Source: Nipponacmea schrenckii
Taxonomy: Eukaryota > Mollusca > Gastropoda > Lottiidae
NCBI GenBank assembly: GCA_030562195.1
Contig: JAUJPP010000003.1
Location: 22,165,398 to 22,229,397 of the forward strand
Length of the DNA: 64,000 nucleotides
Direction: 5' to 3'
Both the position numbers and the translations under genes were made by a program. Below are positions 24,701 through 39,400 of this stretch, in pieces. Every line of letters begins with the position of its first letter. The first letter of the stretch is position 1. The notes below the pieces were generated by a model, which saw only the letters and a list, made by a program, of their open reading frames with translations, searched no databases and was not told where the DNA came from.

Positions 24701-25344
24701 TGCTCTTTTGCTCAGTCAACAGAGGAAGAATTTAATTGTATTAACTGACTGACTATTTCAATATAGCTTGTATTGAATACCATTGTTGTCTAATTGATTT
24801 GTTAGATACCTGTATTTCAAATAAAGTAAAATATGTCAATAAAATTTGACTAAGATGCAAGGCTTTTAAACATTTGGAATTCACAGGTATCAATATTCAC
24901 TAACTTGTAACAAATAGATCTTTTATGTTAACTGCTGGTTTGCAGATACAGTTTTAATGAAGCCTAATTTTAGATTGCTTTGAAGTATTGTGAAGTTGAA
25001 TACCTATTGAATTTGCTGTGTATAAAAAAATACAGGATTGGAATGTAAGGATTAGGTGTGGGATTCTGACTGAAGGAGAAATTGATAAGTTGATTCTGAG
25101 TAAATGCAAGCATTGTCTAGGCCTAGGTAACTGTGTCAATGATACAATGAATAGACTTTGTAATGTTTTCTTTCAAATCAAACTTGACAAACATTTTATA
25201 ATGATCCAAATGGAATATCATATGAAAGTATTAATTGTGTCTCAGTGACCAGCTAACCAGTGAGGCACCAGAGTTGATGCTAATGTAATTCTATAAATGT
25301 CATATAATACAGAGCAGATGAGACTGGGTTTATCAGCTCTGCAT

Positions 25345-25370
25345 TGAATGAATGAATGAATGAATGAATG
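25345..25370. repeat. TGAA tetranucleotide microsatellite
   Basis: Six uninterrupted copies of TGAA, a simple repeat with no coding context. Confidence 0.95.
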
Positions 25371-26483
25371 ATAAAGCTGCCTTTGAAAGACCTATTCAGC
25401 TGTGTAGTTTTGGTATGTTGGATGTGATGCCGAGGGCTGGCAGTATGTTTATTTGTTAAAGTATTGTTTTATTGTAGTATATTAAATAACAAACTAAGAT
25501 GAAGAATTGATATAATAATAATATTTATTCAGCCTCCACTAACCTTCCTTACCTTGTTTTCATTCTATTTTTTAATGTTAGTTTTCTTAAGTTCAGGCTA
25601 AAAATATGATATTCATAAAACATTTGCCAGCCTTCTTCATGTTTACAGTTCAAGGTGCTGTTAAATTATCAAGTTTTGAACTTTTGTATTTTGTTTTGTT
25701 TGGTTTCAGAATTGTTAGATGAAGCTGTTAAATTTTTGCAATTCGTCTGATTAATAACTGAAAAATCTGTCATATTAGTGGACTTTTCTGTGTCATACCA
25801 TGATGATAAGTAGAAGAAAAATAGAGCCTATACATCTTAATGGCTTATATTTTGTTATCCTTGCCATGTTTTTTTCTCTTCTTCTGTCTTTTGTGTAACA
25901 CTAAGTGTCATATTAAACAGGCTCTGTTTCATAGTGTTGTTTTAGGCAAGAAAACTCTCAAAAGACTATGCTAAAGTTAGATTACATTTATAGTATTCAC
26001 TTCCTTTTAAAGTACATGCAAGAATTTAAACATGCTGATGATCTCAAATTTCATTTAGAAAATACTTCTTCAATTTGATATAGAAATTCTCTAATTTATC
26101 TAAATGACTTTATCAAAACTTTCAAATATACATTTCTACAGTTAGTATTTACTTACTACACCTATAAACAGAGTTATTCAAGAAATGTATTCATTAACTA
26201 TTTGTTTAAATGTTATTCAAGACTAGATAAGGTCTATATAGATAATATAGGCTAATATATGTCTTTTATAATGTCATTGCTCTTTAATTTTTGACCTGAG
26301 AATCTGTCTCCTTAATGAGTGTTTTTGATGAATCAGATTAAATGATTGAGACCTATTTTGCTCTTTAATTTTTCAATTAGTAACTTTGAAACGTTAAATT
26401 AAAAGTTTTCTTTTCTAGCTGTGTAAATATCATAGATATATGTTGAATTTGCTTTGATGTAGAATTGTTTATGTGGAAACTTT

Positions 26484-26546
26484 AAAAACACAGCATCAGG
26501 CAAACATGGATGAAACTATAAAAACACAGCATCAGGCAAACATGGA
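26484..26546. repeat. 36-bp tandem duplication, nearly two copies
   Basis: AAAAACACAGCATCAGGCAA continuing to CATGGAT occurs at 26484 and again at 26520. The offset is 36 bp with no mismatch over the shared 27 bases, so it is a recent local duplication. Confidence 0.9.
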
Positions 26547-28413
26547 TATAGTATTAATATATTTGAAAGACTGTTCTTATGATTTAAGATGTCTGAAGTA
26601 GGATGTACTTTTATGATTTCTTTTGGTTAAAATTTTATTAGAAGGACTGAAACTAGTTGAAACATTGAAAAATAAATAAATCTATGTTAAGAACAGTAGA
26701 ATGTATGTATGTAAGCTGGCCTCCATTGAACATGTCTACATATTATGCATTGAATTCTTTGTTTTATAACCTGCAGTCACTGTCTCAAGAAGACTGTAAA
26801 TATTACATTTTCTGTTTAATTATAGATTGTCCTGTCTTGATTATTGCCTTGTCTGATATGATCCAGAAGTTTTAAATTTTAAACTGGGCTTAGATTTGAT
26901 AAGTTTTTATACTGATATTGAACAAGTAAGTGCTTATGGCATTTATGAGGTGTTGGATTTGATATTTCCTAAACTTTTTGCAAATTTAATCTGGCAACCA
27001 ACTGGCAGGTTTCCTAGAAGTTTTGGGAAATCTTGTGAGTGCTTCAGAATCAGATAGTCATTTGTCCAGCTCATTGTAGAGATAAGATGGAATGGAAACT
27101 GATTGTAATTTTGAAATAGCCTACAACTGTTAAAATAGAATTGGACAGTTTTCTGTTCTTCTGTAAATAGAACTATTGCCGTGGAAAGGTAAATACTGAT
27201 GTCAAGTTCCATATATAGTACATCAGTAACTGTAATAAAAAATTAAATAATCAATAATTAATCTGATTGGTATAAAGTTAGTAACAAGAGGACTATAAAT
27301 ATATTGTTGTTGTAGGGAAGTTAGGTCCACTATTTACAGTCATGCTTTTACACTCATGTTAGAAAGCAAGTTCAAGTTAGTTCAACAATTACTTTATTCT
27401 GTAAAATTCTAAACAGGTTACGTTATTTAAGATTATAGTTTGTTTAATAGAGATAATATTACAAAAACAATTCTTCTCACAGTGTATTAATGTTAATAAA
27501 AAACACGAAAGAAAGCTAAATTTGGGGCACATGATAATGCACAGTAGCATAAGGCATAAATAAAGTGGGTCCATAAAATGGCATCATACTAGGCAACAAG
27601 TCATTCTAGAGGATTGCAATTTAGACAACCAGAAGATCCCAATGATAAATGTAAGTTGATGCAAATCTGGATTTTTAAAGGTGTTAAGTGTTAGTCAATG
27701 GTATGAAGATAAAACATCAAAAATTTCTGGAGTTCTACCCCAAATCATCTCCACCCCCCATATCATGTACAGAAAACAACTAATGGAGGCTGTAAAGGAT
27801 TAGAAAAAGATATGAATAAGCCATCTGTTGTTGAACCTTGAAATTGTTTAATTAAGCACTCGATGCACCTCTAATAATTAGTATGTTGTTTTACTAAATG
27901 AATAATTATTCAATTATATGAAAGGTCTCTCAGCGTACAATGTGTTTTATATTCCAGTTTATTTACTGATATCATGGAGTTATTACCCTAATATTGACCT
28001 CATCTGAATATAATACTTTTATAGCTTTCATAATTTACATTTGATTTGTAATATTTACATAGTGTTTCTATTGTCATTTTAATATCATCACGTTTCTAGA
28101 TAGAGACTAGTTCTATATAAATATAATAATTTTGAATTGTCGCACCATTGTTTGGTTGTTGGTGAATATTGAAAGAAGAAAGCCTGTGTATGTATTCATA
28201 AGTATTATAAGGAACAAAGATTATCTAGATGAAAATCAGCTGGTTTATAGGACTAACGTATAATAAAGGTAATTTAACTCATAGTTGGTTAAGAGTAAAA
28301 AGATAGACAGGAGTTTGGGATTCGTTGCATACCTAGGTGGTGGTGTGGGCTGTAAAGACGTGCTTGTTTATATAACACTATTTATAAGAAGCAACTTACT
28401 ACTGTGAGATACT

Positions 28414-28425
28414 GGGGGGGGGGGG
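28414..28425. repeat. 12-base G homopolymer
   Basis: An uninterrupted run of 12 Gs, like the one near 1274. Its length is prone to sequencing error. Confidence 0.9.
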
Positions 28426-31090
28426 TTTGAAATAAAGTTTTCTTCCTTGAATAACACATGTAAGAGCACATTCCTTTAGATTTAAATTGCGACTTAGAAA
28501 ATATTCAGTACAAAAATGTCAGATGTAAAGTGAACTAATTAATAAAGAATGGTGAACATAGATTTACATGTTATAGTGTCAAAATAAAATATAACCAGGT
28601 CAAACCAAGACAATATTGTCAAATATATATGGCCCATCTGATTATAACTGCGTAGAAGTAATGAAAGATGAATAAATTTGTTATTATAAATCTCTGAGAC
28701 GTGTCATGATGTTACTATGTCATAATGGTAAAATTTTTTTTTCTTTAATCATTTGATGATCAGATAACTGCGACAGCTCAGGAGTGATTTGTAGAATTAT
28801 ATAGTGAAGAGATTTAATATTTGATAAAACTGGTAATTTTTCTTCCGACTGCACTTTTATGCATAATTTCTCAACTGTAACAACAAATAATTAAAAAAAT
28901 CAAAACTGCTCAAATGCAACAGAGAACAAATCAGATTGTGAACAACTTTTAAAGCAAGGGTATTTTTAAAGTTTTTCACTATATTTTGTTCTTTTCTACA
29001 GCATGACTCTTGTCATATCAAAAGGTAATTGAAGGGAAGAAAAAATGTTCTTTGAAAACAGTTTTTGAAAATGGATAACTGAATACAGGACAGAAACCTG
29101 ACTAAGTAAAGATGAACACCTGTCCAGTTTAACACCATGGTGTTAAGATTACACCGAAAACAAAAAACTAGTGTTTAAATACTTGTTTAACACTGTAGAG
29201 CCAATCTTTGTCCAAATATACTTTCTTAACAAGGCTCTGGTCATTTTTCCTAACAATTGACCATTATCTTTGACCATTGCCTGTCTTTAAAATTGGTGTC
29301 AAGAAACTCTGTGATATTTTTTTTAGCAGTTAGTTTCAAACACATATCTTGAAGATTATTGAAATATTTTTTCAAGATTCTGAAAAGTGCAGACCATGAA
29401 CAACTCAAAAGCTGAAAATTTGTTGGCATTTAAGGATCAATAATTTCTAAATTGTAAATTTTGATGGTTATGAATGAAGCTATTGATGAAGGTTATTATG
29501 TTGAAATTTTCCCTGAAAGATGTACTTTAAAATTTTAGAATTGCACTTGCAAAGGCCAAGCTTATATTCTTTTTAATTGTTTTATTAGTAATGTGCATTT
29601 TGAAAATCACTTCATACATAAGTGTTTAAAGAGTAATATCAATAAATAATCATTAAAAATTGTTTAAGACCATCATCTATATTTTATAGAATAGCTGTCA
29701 TTTTAAATGGATAATTTGTTATTTTTCATACCATGTTGTATCTTATTTAACTGGATTTAAACTTCGATCTAGTTCAATTAAAAAAAAAACACTCAAAAGA
29801 TAGTTTTTAAGTTATAAATCAATACACTACATGCTGCATGACAACTTAAAAACAAGTTTACTCTCATGAGGCAAGGAGTGTTCAAATTTCAGAACAGCTG
29901 ATGCCCCTTCCTGAATGAGTTTGTAAACCTCAATAGAACTAATATACTTTATGCGACATGAAAACTAATATGTGTGTTTATTGGTTAAATATACCCTTTT
30001 CATCATTGACAAACTGACATCATCTTTGGCATACTTTTAAAGTGTTGACCTTAATACATCTTTTTATATATACATATTTATTTACTACCTACTAGTGTAT
30101 TGTTTTCTTGTTGTCCAGTCTGTAACACCTGTTGACTTATATTAGGGTGTATTGAGATCAGTTAGTAACTACTGATAGGTTTACTTCAACTATGGTATAT
30201 CTTATACCTTAGGAATATATTAACTATTAATAAAGGTACAGTACATCACCTCTTATATATATATATAAATGTAATCCAATTTCCAATGTAATGGGCCCAT
30301 ATTAATTGGATCAAAGAGTATGTTGTAGTCATCAAAGCATTTTTGATTGGCAAAAAATAATATGCTTTATTGTTCAGATTGTAGATAAACTCAGACTTTT
30401 GAATAGCAGTTTACTTTCTATTTAAGTACATCTTAGATGTAATGTCATGTCATTATAGAACTTATAAGGCTGTATATACTTTACATGTACTGGTAGTTCC
30501 TCATATACAAAACTTAACCGATACACCTCTGCAATAACTGTCTCCAGAAAAGTAGACAAAAGAACCAAGGACAGACCTTTTACCTGTGTGAAGAAGGCCC
30601 TAGTGAAAGAGACTATCGTAACAGATGCAATTTATTTAACCAGTAAATTTATTAGTTTACTTTCATTCATGTAACAGGTTATTCAGTTTGTTAATGTTAG
30701 CAATAATTGTACTGGAATAACTGAGAGTACTAGATATCCTATAGATCACTCCCTTGTCTAATCTAAATTATATTATTTTGATTAACATTAATAAGTTTCT
30801 AATAAACAATAACATGAAGGCACCACAGGCTTGTTAGTCTGAAAAACATGCTATCCTCAGAGGATATCACACGTAAAAATGCAATAAGCTTACCTTTTAC
30901 TTACGTTTTTTACCTTGTAGGCCTACAGTGTGATATCACATTGTACTAAATCACTTGTTGATGATACATGATCTCAGAATGGATGACATGGTCAAAGTAT
31001 TGAATCTTTCCTGAAGGACAGTAAGATATATCTGCTATTTGCACTTTGAAGATGAAATTTAGATATCAGCTTTCACTTTTTGAAACAGTG

Positions 31091-31609
31091 TACAAATAGC
31101 TTACATGTACTGTATGGAAGGCAGTTTTAGACTATATTATAGCATGTTGATACAAATAGCTTACATGTACTGTATGGAAGACAGAGTTTTAGACTATATT
31201 ATAGCATGTTGATACAGATAGCTTACATGTACTGTATGGAAGGCAGTTTTAGTCTATATTATAGCATGTTGATACAAATAGCTTACATGTACTGTATGGA
31301 AGACAGAGTTTTAGACTATATTATAGCATGTTGATACAGATAGCTTACATGTACTGTATGGAAGGCAGTTTTAGACTATATTATAGCATGTTGGTACAAA
31401 TAGCTTACATGTACTGTATGGAAGACAGAGTTTTAGACCATATTATAGAATGTTGATACAGATAGCTAACATGTACTGTATGGAAGACAGAGTTTTAGAC
31501 TATATAATAGCATGTTGATACAGATAGCTAACATGTACTGTATGGAAGACAGAGTTTTAGACTATATTATAGCATGTTGATACAGATAGCTAGCATGTAC
31601 TGTATGGAA
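31091..31609. repeat. Tandem repeat alternating 60-bp and 62-bp units
   Basis: The unit opens TACAAATAGCTTACATGTAC and ends in ATTATAGCATGTTGA. Units start at 31091, 31151, 31213, 31273, 31335, 31395, 31457, 31519 and 31581, giving lengths 60, 62, 60, 62, 60, 62, 62 and 62 plus a partial ninth copy. The 60-bp form has GAAGGCAGTTTTAG and the 62-bp form has GAAGACAGAGTTTTAG. The first six units therefore form three copies of a 122-bp higher-order repeat, after which only the long form continues. Confidence 0.97.
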
Positions 31610-32861
31610 TCTATCAGATAAACTACCAGATGTTATCATTGGATTCATTGCCTTTATTACATGTTTTTATGTACATTCCTACTACCTGTCTGGCTCTCAT
31701 TTATTACTAGTGTGTTTCCAGTCTTTATTATGTGAGTAGTTTTAGATGAGATTATTGAACATGGAGCTAAACAGTTATCAAGGGTAAGATGATTGTGTTA
31801 TAATGATGGATTTTATTTGAATTGTACGTGTGAATATCAGGCATGAATATCATGATAAGTTGAAAGATTGGCAGGGAATGCTCACTCTTTACAAATAGTG
31901 GTGGTATAATGTGGCTAAGTAACACCATTTGTGCTGTTTAATGATTCAACTGATAGACTTAAGATCTTTGTTTGATTCTATGTTTTTAAAGACAGTCAAA
32001 TAAATTGAAAATCAAAGAGCAAATGAAAAATATTAATAAGTTTGAATTAAAATTATTATCCTTGGCTTCAATTTACATCTAAATATATTGTTTGGTTCAA
32101 TCCATTTACCCAAGATTGCAACTCTGTGGTAGTTATTGACTTGAAGTCATAACAAATTAGGAAATAAGATTAGGATTATCCAGTTGAGCAAGATAATCCT
32201 TTCTGATCTGTTTAGAAAATTGTTGGAGCTTATTAGTAGCCTACTCATGACAAAATAACCACTGACCACACTTTTTTTTATGTAGGTTACGTCTTTATTA
32301 TAACACATGTGAGACCAACTTTGTCGGCCATTGTAGATGTTACTACTCTGCATAGTCAGATTCTACAATGTTACTTATTCCAATACAGTCTAGATTTAAA
32401 AAAGACTTAAACCTTGTTTTGGTGGGATTTAATTAAATACATGTAGAACTATTTCAAATGTTAATGGAAGATTGATGATGTGTGATGATGTTCTTATCTT
32501 GCTGTGTATACTTCCACCCAAAGAAAGCTAGCCTGAAAATAAGGACTTCATAGTTTTTAATATTTAAGTATGTTTTTTTCTTTTTGACTTAAGACTTTGT
32601 GCCAGTAACTACTTGAATCATAGACTTAAATACCCAAGATAGATCTCTTCAAACGTTGTTAGATAGATTCTTTAATGAATTTCAGTATCAAAGAAGCAGT
32701 TTCTGTCTCTTCTTCATTTGAATCATATTTTATTAAACAGATTTTCATTGATACATTTTATCTTTCAAATAATTCTTGTTTGATGTTTCAACTAACTGCA
32801 ATAAGTCTGGTTTTCTTTCGCCCTTGTTTATCTGATTTTGCTAGTAATCTATTGAGTTTTT
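31610..32861. other. AT-rich spacer, no supported gene
   Basis: No exon, RNA gene or repeat recognised. The + frame 32675-32944 overlaps the longer minus-strand frame and shows no domain. Confidence 0.45.
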
Positions 32862-33446
32862 TTACAATATTACAGCATACTGCTTCTCGCCATGCAGGAG
32901 CTGGGTACAGTTACCTTTCAAAACCAATTCCATTCTATAACTGAAACATTTTGTATGGAGTTGCATGGAGAAATTAGAATCAAATTTGTAATTGAGGAAT
33001 ACTCTACTGTGGACAAACTTGATCTTGATTTTGAGAATATGTGAAAAATAAACATTTATGACAACAAAATAATTTACATGTATTAAAACTAGAGTAGTTA
33101 ATATATGTGTATTATTGATGATCAAGGCACTAGAAGTTATTATTTTAAATCTGTTCTGCTTGTCTGATGTGAGAGTATTGAATTCACTAGATGAATTACA
33201 AACCTTTAATATGACAAGACAACTGTTGGAAATGAGAGAAAGCAACATGGTGATTTGATAATTGATTGAGTACAACTCTGACACTGCCTTGTGATCTGAA
33301 CAAACTTTGACAAGTTCTACATTGAAATTAGAATAACTGTAGCTTTCAATCAATACTGCAAGAACACAGAAAATATAACACCAATTGCTTTTAGTGGTTA
33401 CTATGGTAAATTTATTCGAGCTTGAATTTGACGGGATTTTTTGCAA
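32862..33446 (-). CDS. Orphan 194-codon frame, unknown status
   Basis: This is the longest open frame in the window, and 194 codons without a stop is unlikely by chance in DNA of about one-third GC. I do not recognise the product. It is rich in Ser, Asn, Ile, Leu and Val. Three hydrophobic stretches are visible, at about residues 22-36 (WCYIFCVLAVLIESY), 67-83 (MLLSLISNSCLVILKVC) and 114-134 (ILTTLVLIHVNYFVVINVYF), so if real it could be membrane-associated. There is no signal peptide right after the Met, no cysteine or catalytic motif, and no obvious TATA or splice site nearby. It could be a chance frame, a single-exon orphan gene or a remnant. Evidence for expression is absent from the sequence. 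Confidence 0.2.
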   Translation of the reverse strand: MQKIPSNSSSNKFTIVTTKSNWCYIFCVLAVLIESYSYSNFNVELVKVCSDHKAVSELYSINYQITMLLSLISNSCLVILKVCNSSSEFNTLTSDKQNRFKIITSSALIINNTHILTTLVLIHVNYFVVINVYFSHILKIKIKFVHSRVFLNYKFDSNFSMQLHTKCFSYRMELVLKGNCTQLLHGEKQYAVIL

Positions 33447-36400
33447 ATTTTCTGGTTATAAAATTCATCTGAATATGTGCAATTTCAAAGAGTACCTTTA
33501 ATTTGAAATGGAGTGTTGATGCATGTGGAAATTAACCTTCATTAGTATGTCATGTAATTTATAGGATTTTTTAAGTTTGATATTTTTGTGTGTGAATTGC
33601 AAGCCTAATTCAAAAAGGTGTGAAATCATACTTTGAGGGGTAATAATTTTCTGGTAAAAAAAGAATCAATCACAGGTTTTGTCCTGTTATTAATTCAAAG
33701 ATATAATGCAAACTCGCTTACAGTACTTATAAGAAAATGGAATAAAGTTTATTCTATAAGATAACTACAACTAAATTGCCATATAAATAAGTTGGATAAG
33801 GTATTAGAATGTGATTGCTATCAGGTTAAGAGTAAATGATTTATTACACTTTTCATAATGTTATATTTTAACACAAATTGACTAAATGATTTACTTCTGA
33901 TATCACTATTAAACAATATAAAAGGTTATTATAACATTATCTCAATGGTAATCTGTAGGAATCAGATTAATCATATCACAGTAGCTAATGATGTTATTAG
34001 TTTAGGAAAAATAATGAGTTGTAGAGATCTGTTGCTGAATTTTGGGAGGCAAAATAGAAGGTAATCTCAGAAGTTTCTAAACTAGAGAATTAGGAAACAG
34101 GGCACCTTAGCTGCTTAGCTGCCTACACTTGCTACTGACTCATTGTCTCAAATAAAAAGTATTCCAACACAGTGTTAGAGGTAAGATTGGATGTTTTCAC
34201 GTTTCAGAAGTTTTTGATCCCTTTCAAGAAGATACCCAGACATTGTTAAGGTAAGGTGATGAAGGTCGATGGCATCTGGGAATCTCTTGGATGTGTACAA
34301 ATAAAATCAAGAACTTAATCACATAGAAAGTAGCAGATGAAACCGTTTTAGTCATGAAAAATCAGTTTTGGTTAAGCGAATTGGTCATAATATCACAATA
34401 CAATTGGCGTTGTCAAAAATACTTTTCTGAAAGAACACATAGCTTGGAGCATTCTTTTTGCTCATTTTTATTACTTTACTCTGACAGGAAACTCTGCAAC
34501 AGGTCTAATAATGATGTAGAATAATAATCAAATAGTATAATCAGATTTTCAGATTAATACATGATAGGCTTGATAACTGAAGCTAATAGACTTGTTTATC
34601 CAATAAAGAGGATGAGAGAGTCCTTATTAGAAATTTGATGTCGGGTCAAGAGTATCATTTGTCATCAACATGTTGATTATTTTTTATGATAAATGAAGAT
34701 TATTGCAGATCATTCTATAAATCCTCTACTTGTCATAAATTATATTTATTTCTGAAACATTCTGTGAACTTCTGTAAAGCCTCTTGTATATCAACCATGC
34801 ATCAACCATCCAGCTGTCCTGATCTGTCAATCTTGCAGATGTCTTGTTGAGCTAGTGGTATTGTTTTCAAAGATACTGCTAATATTCTATTTTACCAAAC
34901 TATATAGTGACATGAATTCACTAATTTGTTCTTAATTTGGCAGATAATAGAGGCAGCTTTAAACCTCAACCCAATACAGATTAAATGGTGTGTAACAATT
35001 ACTACAGTTTGGTTCTTATTAAACTACATACAACAATATATATTTTATATAGTATCCATTGTCTATTACAGTCCTTAGAGAATAATAGACAGACTTCATA
35101 CATACAAAATTTACATCTTCTTTTGATCTGGCACTACATGTAAACACATCCTCTAGAGTATTGGTAAACATATAAAGCATGTCTAGTGATGTAGGTGGTA
35201 AATCATTAAACAAAATACATTTCATTGTTTCCTCCCTTTATGACAATTTACCTGAAATGTCTCTATAGAATGAATTCAACATTTAATCATATAGCTTTTA
35301 TTGAATACTACATGTCTTCACTGTTAAATAGGTTCTCATATTTACAATAATGGTATATACAAGGTAAATTTTGGTACAGACTAGGTTGAAATAAAACAAT
35401 TTTTTTCAAAGATCACACAGTGTAACAACATGTTGAAGTTTCTATTTTAATTTTCTAGTTTTTTAGTGAAATCTTTCCTAGACCACAAAATATTAGTATA
35501 TAAGTCATTATAGATACAAATCTGAAAGTCTTGATTGTAACCCATCAGACAAATCCCTAAATGCTGGTCTATTAAAAACTTTCCTTTATAATTCTATTTT
35601 GATTGTAGGTTTATCATGTGGATTATGTGTTCAATAACTTGACTATGAATTGTGAATGTTTGAAAATAGAGATTTGGTACAATTGAATGCGTGTTTCTTT
35701 CGATCAACACTGTGTAAACAGGTTTTTTTCCTGTCAGAATTATTCAAACAAAGCCTATAGCACGTCTGAGACCTGCCTTGGCTAATTTCACCATCTATTA
35801 ACTTTCTCATTTCCTATTACTCCACAGGTTCTTTCTGATAAGTAGCCAGGTCTTTCTATTTTCTCTCGTGATGACAAACTGCCGTTCTTTTAACAATAAA
35901 ACTCTTTGATTAGTCTCAGATCAGAGAGAAATGTAACTAATGCCGTTGATTACTTGCATTGAAAGTTGTTGAAAATTAGACATTAGCAAGCTGTTTATCT
36001 TAAACAGTCTAATTATTCTTGTCTTTGATTTTGAAGAGTAATAAAAAATCTTTAGTGATAACAAATTTGTTACATTTGTTATTTAAATGATCGGATCCTT
36101 CATCTTGAAACTGAATTGAATCATTAACTGGTGTTTTCACTTTTTTAACAACCTGTGGTTCTAACATCCTCTGAATATAGTTTGCTAACAATCTACATGT
36201 TGCTTTGCTGCCCTAATAAAAACTTAACAATCTTTGAAAACATTACTGGTATACATTGCAAAAAGCCTCATTAGAAGTTCTTCTTTTATAAATTAAATGC
36301 CTTCATTCAAAGGAAAAGGAATAAACATGTTCTGCATATATAGAGTCATTGCTTTCTGTTATTTATCTGCCTTTTCTGTAATATTAAAATCTCAACATCA

Positions 36401-39400
36401 TTGTTCTTTGAAGTCTCTGAGACTTTTATTTGTGCAGGCAAATTTAGTGCTGTTGTGTTTTGTCTTTCTACAGGAATCAAAGAATTTTGTTTTTAAAGGT
36501 AACATTTGTATGCAATAAATTGCACACTCACTGATAAGAAATTATTCAGCTTTGTTGTTTACACTAAGATGCTTAATTTGCATTCATCAGTTTGACCATT
36601 TAATGTCTTCTGATCAGTCAGATCTGCCTCTATTAATAAAAGTTCTTTTGATGTTTTGTAATGAAAAGGAAATTTTGTTGGTGATAAACCATTATACTTA
36701 TGCGCTTAGGATTTCCAGGAATGATAATTGTTGCACTTTATTGTGTTCAATTAGTCAAATAAATGGTTTGCAGAATGTACATGCATATTAGAAATCTCAT
36801 TTACTTGATATCTAAGTAATGTATCTCAAAGAATTTGGACTTTAAGTGCAAACAAAGATTCCTTAAGAATAGTTTATATAGATTTTATTTCTGTATTATG
36901 ATAGGTATGCATCACATAAATCTTATTAAAGGATCTCTTGGGGACTTGCATTTTGAAATTTAATGTAAGTGAAAAATTCCTACAGAATAAAGTTAACAAA
37001 GATTTGAGTATGTAAGTTTGAGTTTGTAAGTTATGTATTATGACAGAAAGTAATTAGAAGTATATAAAGGTAATATTAACATCAAAGGAGATAAATTTTA
37101 GACTAATTAATTAACATCAGTCTGTATCTTTAAACATCAATCTTGTATAAATTACTTGGCCAGGTGGTTTATAATGGTTGATATCTTACTTCTTTTAAAT
37201 ATACTGGCTGCCTTAACAACTGGTGGTACCTCTTACAATTTCTAGTTCATATTGGAATATATAGAAAAATATTTCAATCCTGAATTCCAAATCCAATTGT
37301 TGGTGCACATTTGTTCAATTTTGCATCATATCACTAGCATTTCATTAATTTGATTTGGTTTTTGACATATTGTCTTATATAGTATATATATCCTTTGCTT
37401 GTTTTAAAAACATAAAGAATATCTGTGCCTTTACATATAAATCTTGACTTTATTTTCTGAAATATACTTGATGGTAGCCCAACAGGCAGTTTGAATATAA
37501 TTAAGTTTCTTAATAATCACTGTGAGATATTATAAGTTTTAACATTTCTGATTGTGTCCATAAAAAGAGGATCCAATATAGATATTCTCGAAACGATGTA
37601 AGCACTAGGAAGTCCTAGGGTCATGACTTCTTACACTGTTTCTGGGATACCCTTAAATTATTTAAAGATTAACCTGCCAGGTGTGGTATATCTGATTGGT
37701 ATCTGTACCTATTAATTGTTCTGATATATTGATATTTTGTACTTGATGGCTTCAGTTAACAAAGACATACATTCATTTATTCCCTCAATATCCAACTGTC
37801 GAGTTGAACAAGTTCACGACTTTATTCTCTTGCTATTCCTGAAAGATAAAAATTTTGAGATACTTTTGTTATTGTTTTGATTATTTCTATATAAACTTAC
37901 TCATATACAGTATACTGTAAATTAGTTTGGGCAGTATTCTACAAGAAATAACAGGAAAAATTACCTATGTCTTTGCCTGTTCTTAAAAGTTGACTTAACT
38001 TTCTGCTTTTGGTAGTAAAATCTAGGACTGTTAATATTGAATGATCATCTTAATTTGGAGCTACCAAAACTAGCAAACCTATTTAAGTAACCTTTGAAAC
38101 AGTTAAAATGTTGATCATGAAATATGGATCCAGATGTCCTTAGAATTCAATTTATAAAGATTATCTGTTTAGTTAGAGATGATTAATCAAAGTAATGGTT
38201 AAGGTGTTTGTTAATTTGATGGGAATAAACTTTCTTAGATGTCTCAATTAAACTTGATTAGCTTTAGCTGAGTCCAGATTATTGCATGGTTAATGTATTA
38301 AGGTGGTTGAAGGTAACCATTTACTTCTCATTACTTGCCACTGGCACAGGGTTAATAGTTTTATGTGTGGTTTATTTGGAAGACAATAGGAGTGCTCATT
38401 GATCACAGATTGCTGAAGGTAAATCAATTGTTTTCAAGGGTGAATACAATCCAGTTGAGACTCCTCATTTTACACTTTTTTTGATGACTGCATCTTTAAT
38501 TATATGTGTTATATTTGCAAAGAATATTTAAGCCATTCATTTACCTTGTCAGATGAAAATTTGCTGAATTTTATGCAAATCCAACTTTAAAAGAATGTTG
38601 ATATGTTGTAATTCATTCACATCATTAGAATCATCAACATCTCAGTTGAAATAAAATGATAGTTACCAGAATTTGTGTGTTTTGCTGATTTAGACACTGG
38701 TCAATTTATAACCATAGAAGTAATGAGTGAGTGATCTTCATGAACTTCCAGACACCTCAACCTAAGACTAGAATCTCAGTAGTTTTAAGACAATTGACTG
38801 ACCTTTCTTCACCAGATTTTATCAAAATGATAAAAACTGAGACAATGATTAATATAAGTGATTATGATGGTGATATTTTGAGAGTAATTTCCTGGATTTA
38901 TCATGGTCTGATCTATTGATTGTCTGCCCTTGTCAATACTAATTTATTGTATATTTTATCTTCTTATATCCTAGCCTACGGAAATTACATTTCATTCATT
39001 TTAAAAATTGTCATTGTCTGGATTTTTTATCCTTAAGATTCTGATGTTTTCAGGAAGTAACAAAGGACATGTTTTAGTTAAAATGTTACTCAATGTGAAA
39101 TAAGGATACCGTTATCATATTTCTTGATTTTTAGATTAGTATACATTGTAATTGTATATGTCTGAATCCTTTTCAAGCTCTAAGAAAGAGTTAATACCTT
39201 GCTGAATTATATTATTGAGGTTAACCTTTTTCTGGGCTGTTGTTTTCCTACTTTTTTTTAGATATAACTGGAAATTGTATCCAATCTAAGAGCTTTCCAC
39301 TTTAGAGCTCAGCATATATTTAGTCATTGGTTCTGAATTAATTTGTAAATTAGCAATGTGTTTATTTTTTAAGTCAAAAATTTATATGCACCAAAATTGA

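Larger units (their letters stand above)
21800..31090. other. Unique AT-rich sequence, no supported gene
   Basis: Long AT-rich stretch with stops throughout. Small frames such as 22298-22480, 25018-25248, 26684-26875 and 26943-27212 show no recognisable domain, and several overlap opposite-strand frames. Short tandem repeats inside it (25345-25370, 26484-26546, the G run at 28414-28425, and TA repeats near 30254-30267) are the only structured features I can support. Confidence 0.45.

Noticed and set aside
37589..37637. Hairpin-like GTAAGCACTAGGAAGTCC and GACTTCTTAC
   Set aside because: Short imperfect palindrome of the sort expected by chance in 64 kb.
38731..38919. 62-codon protein-like frame behind an acceptor-like CTTCCAG
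   Set aside because: No matching donor, no family resemblance and no neighbouring exon in phase.
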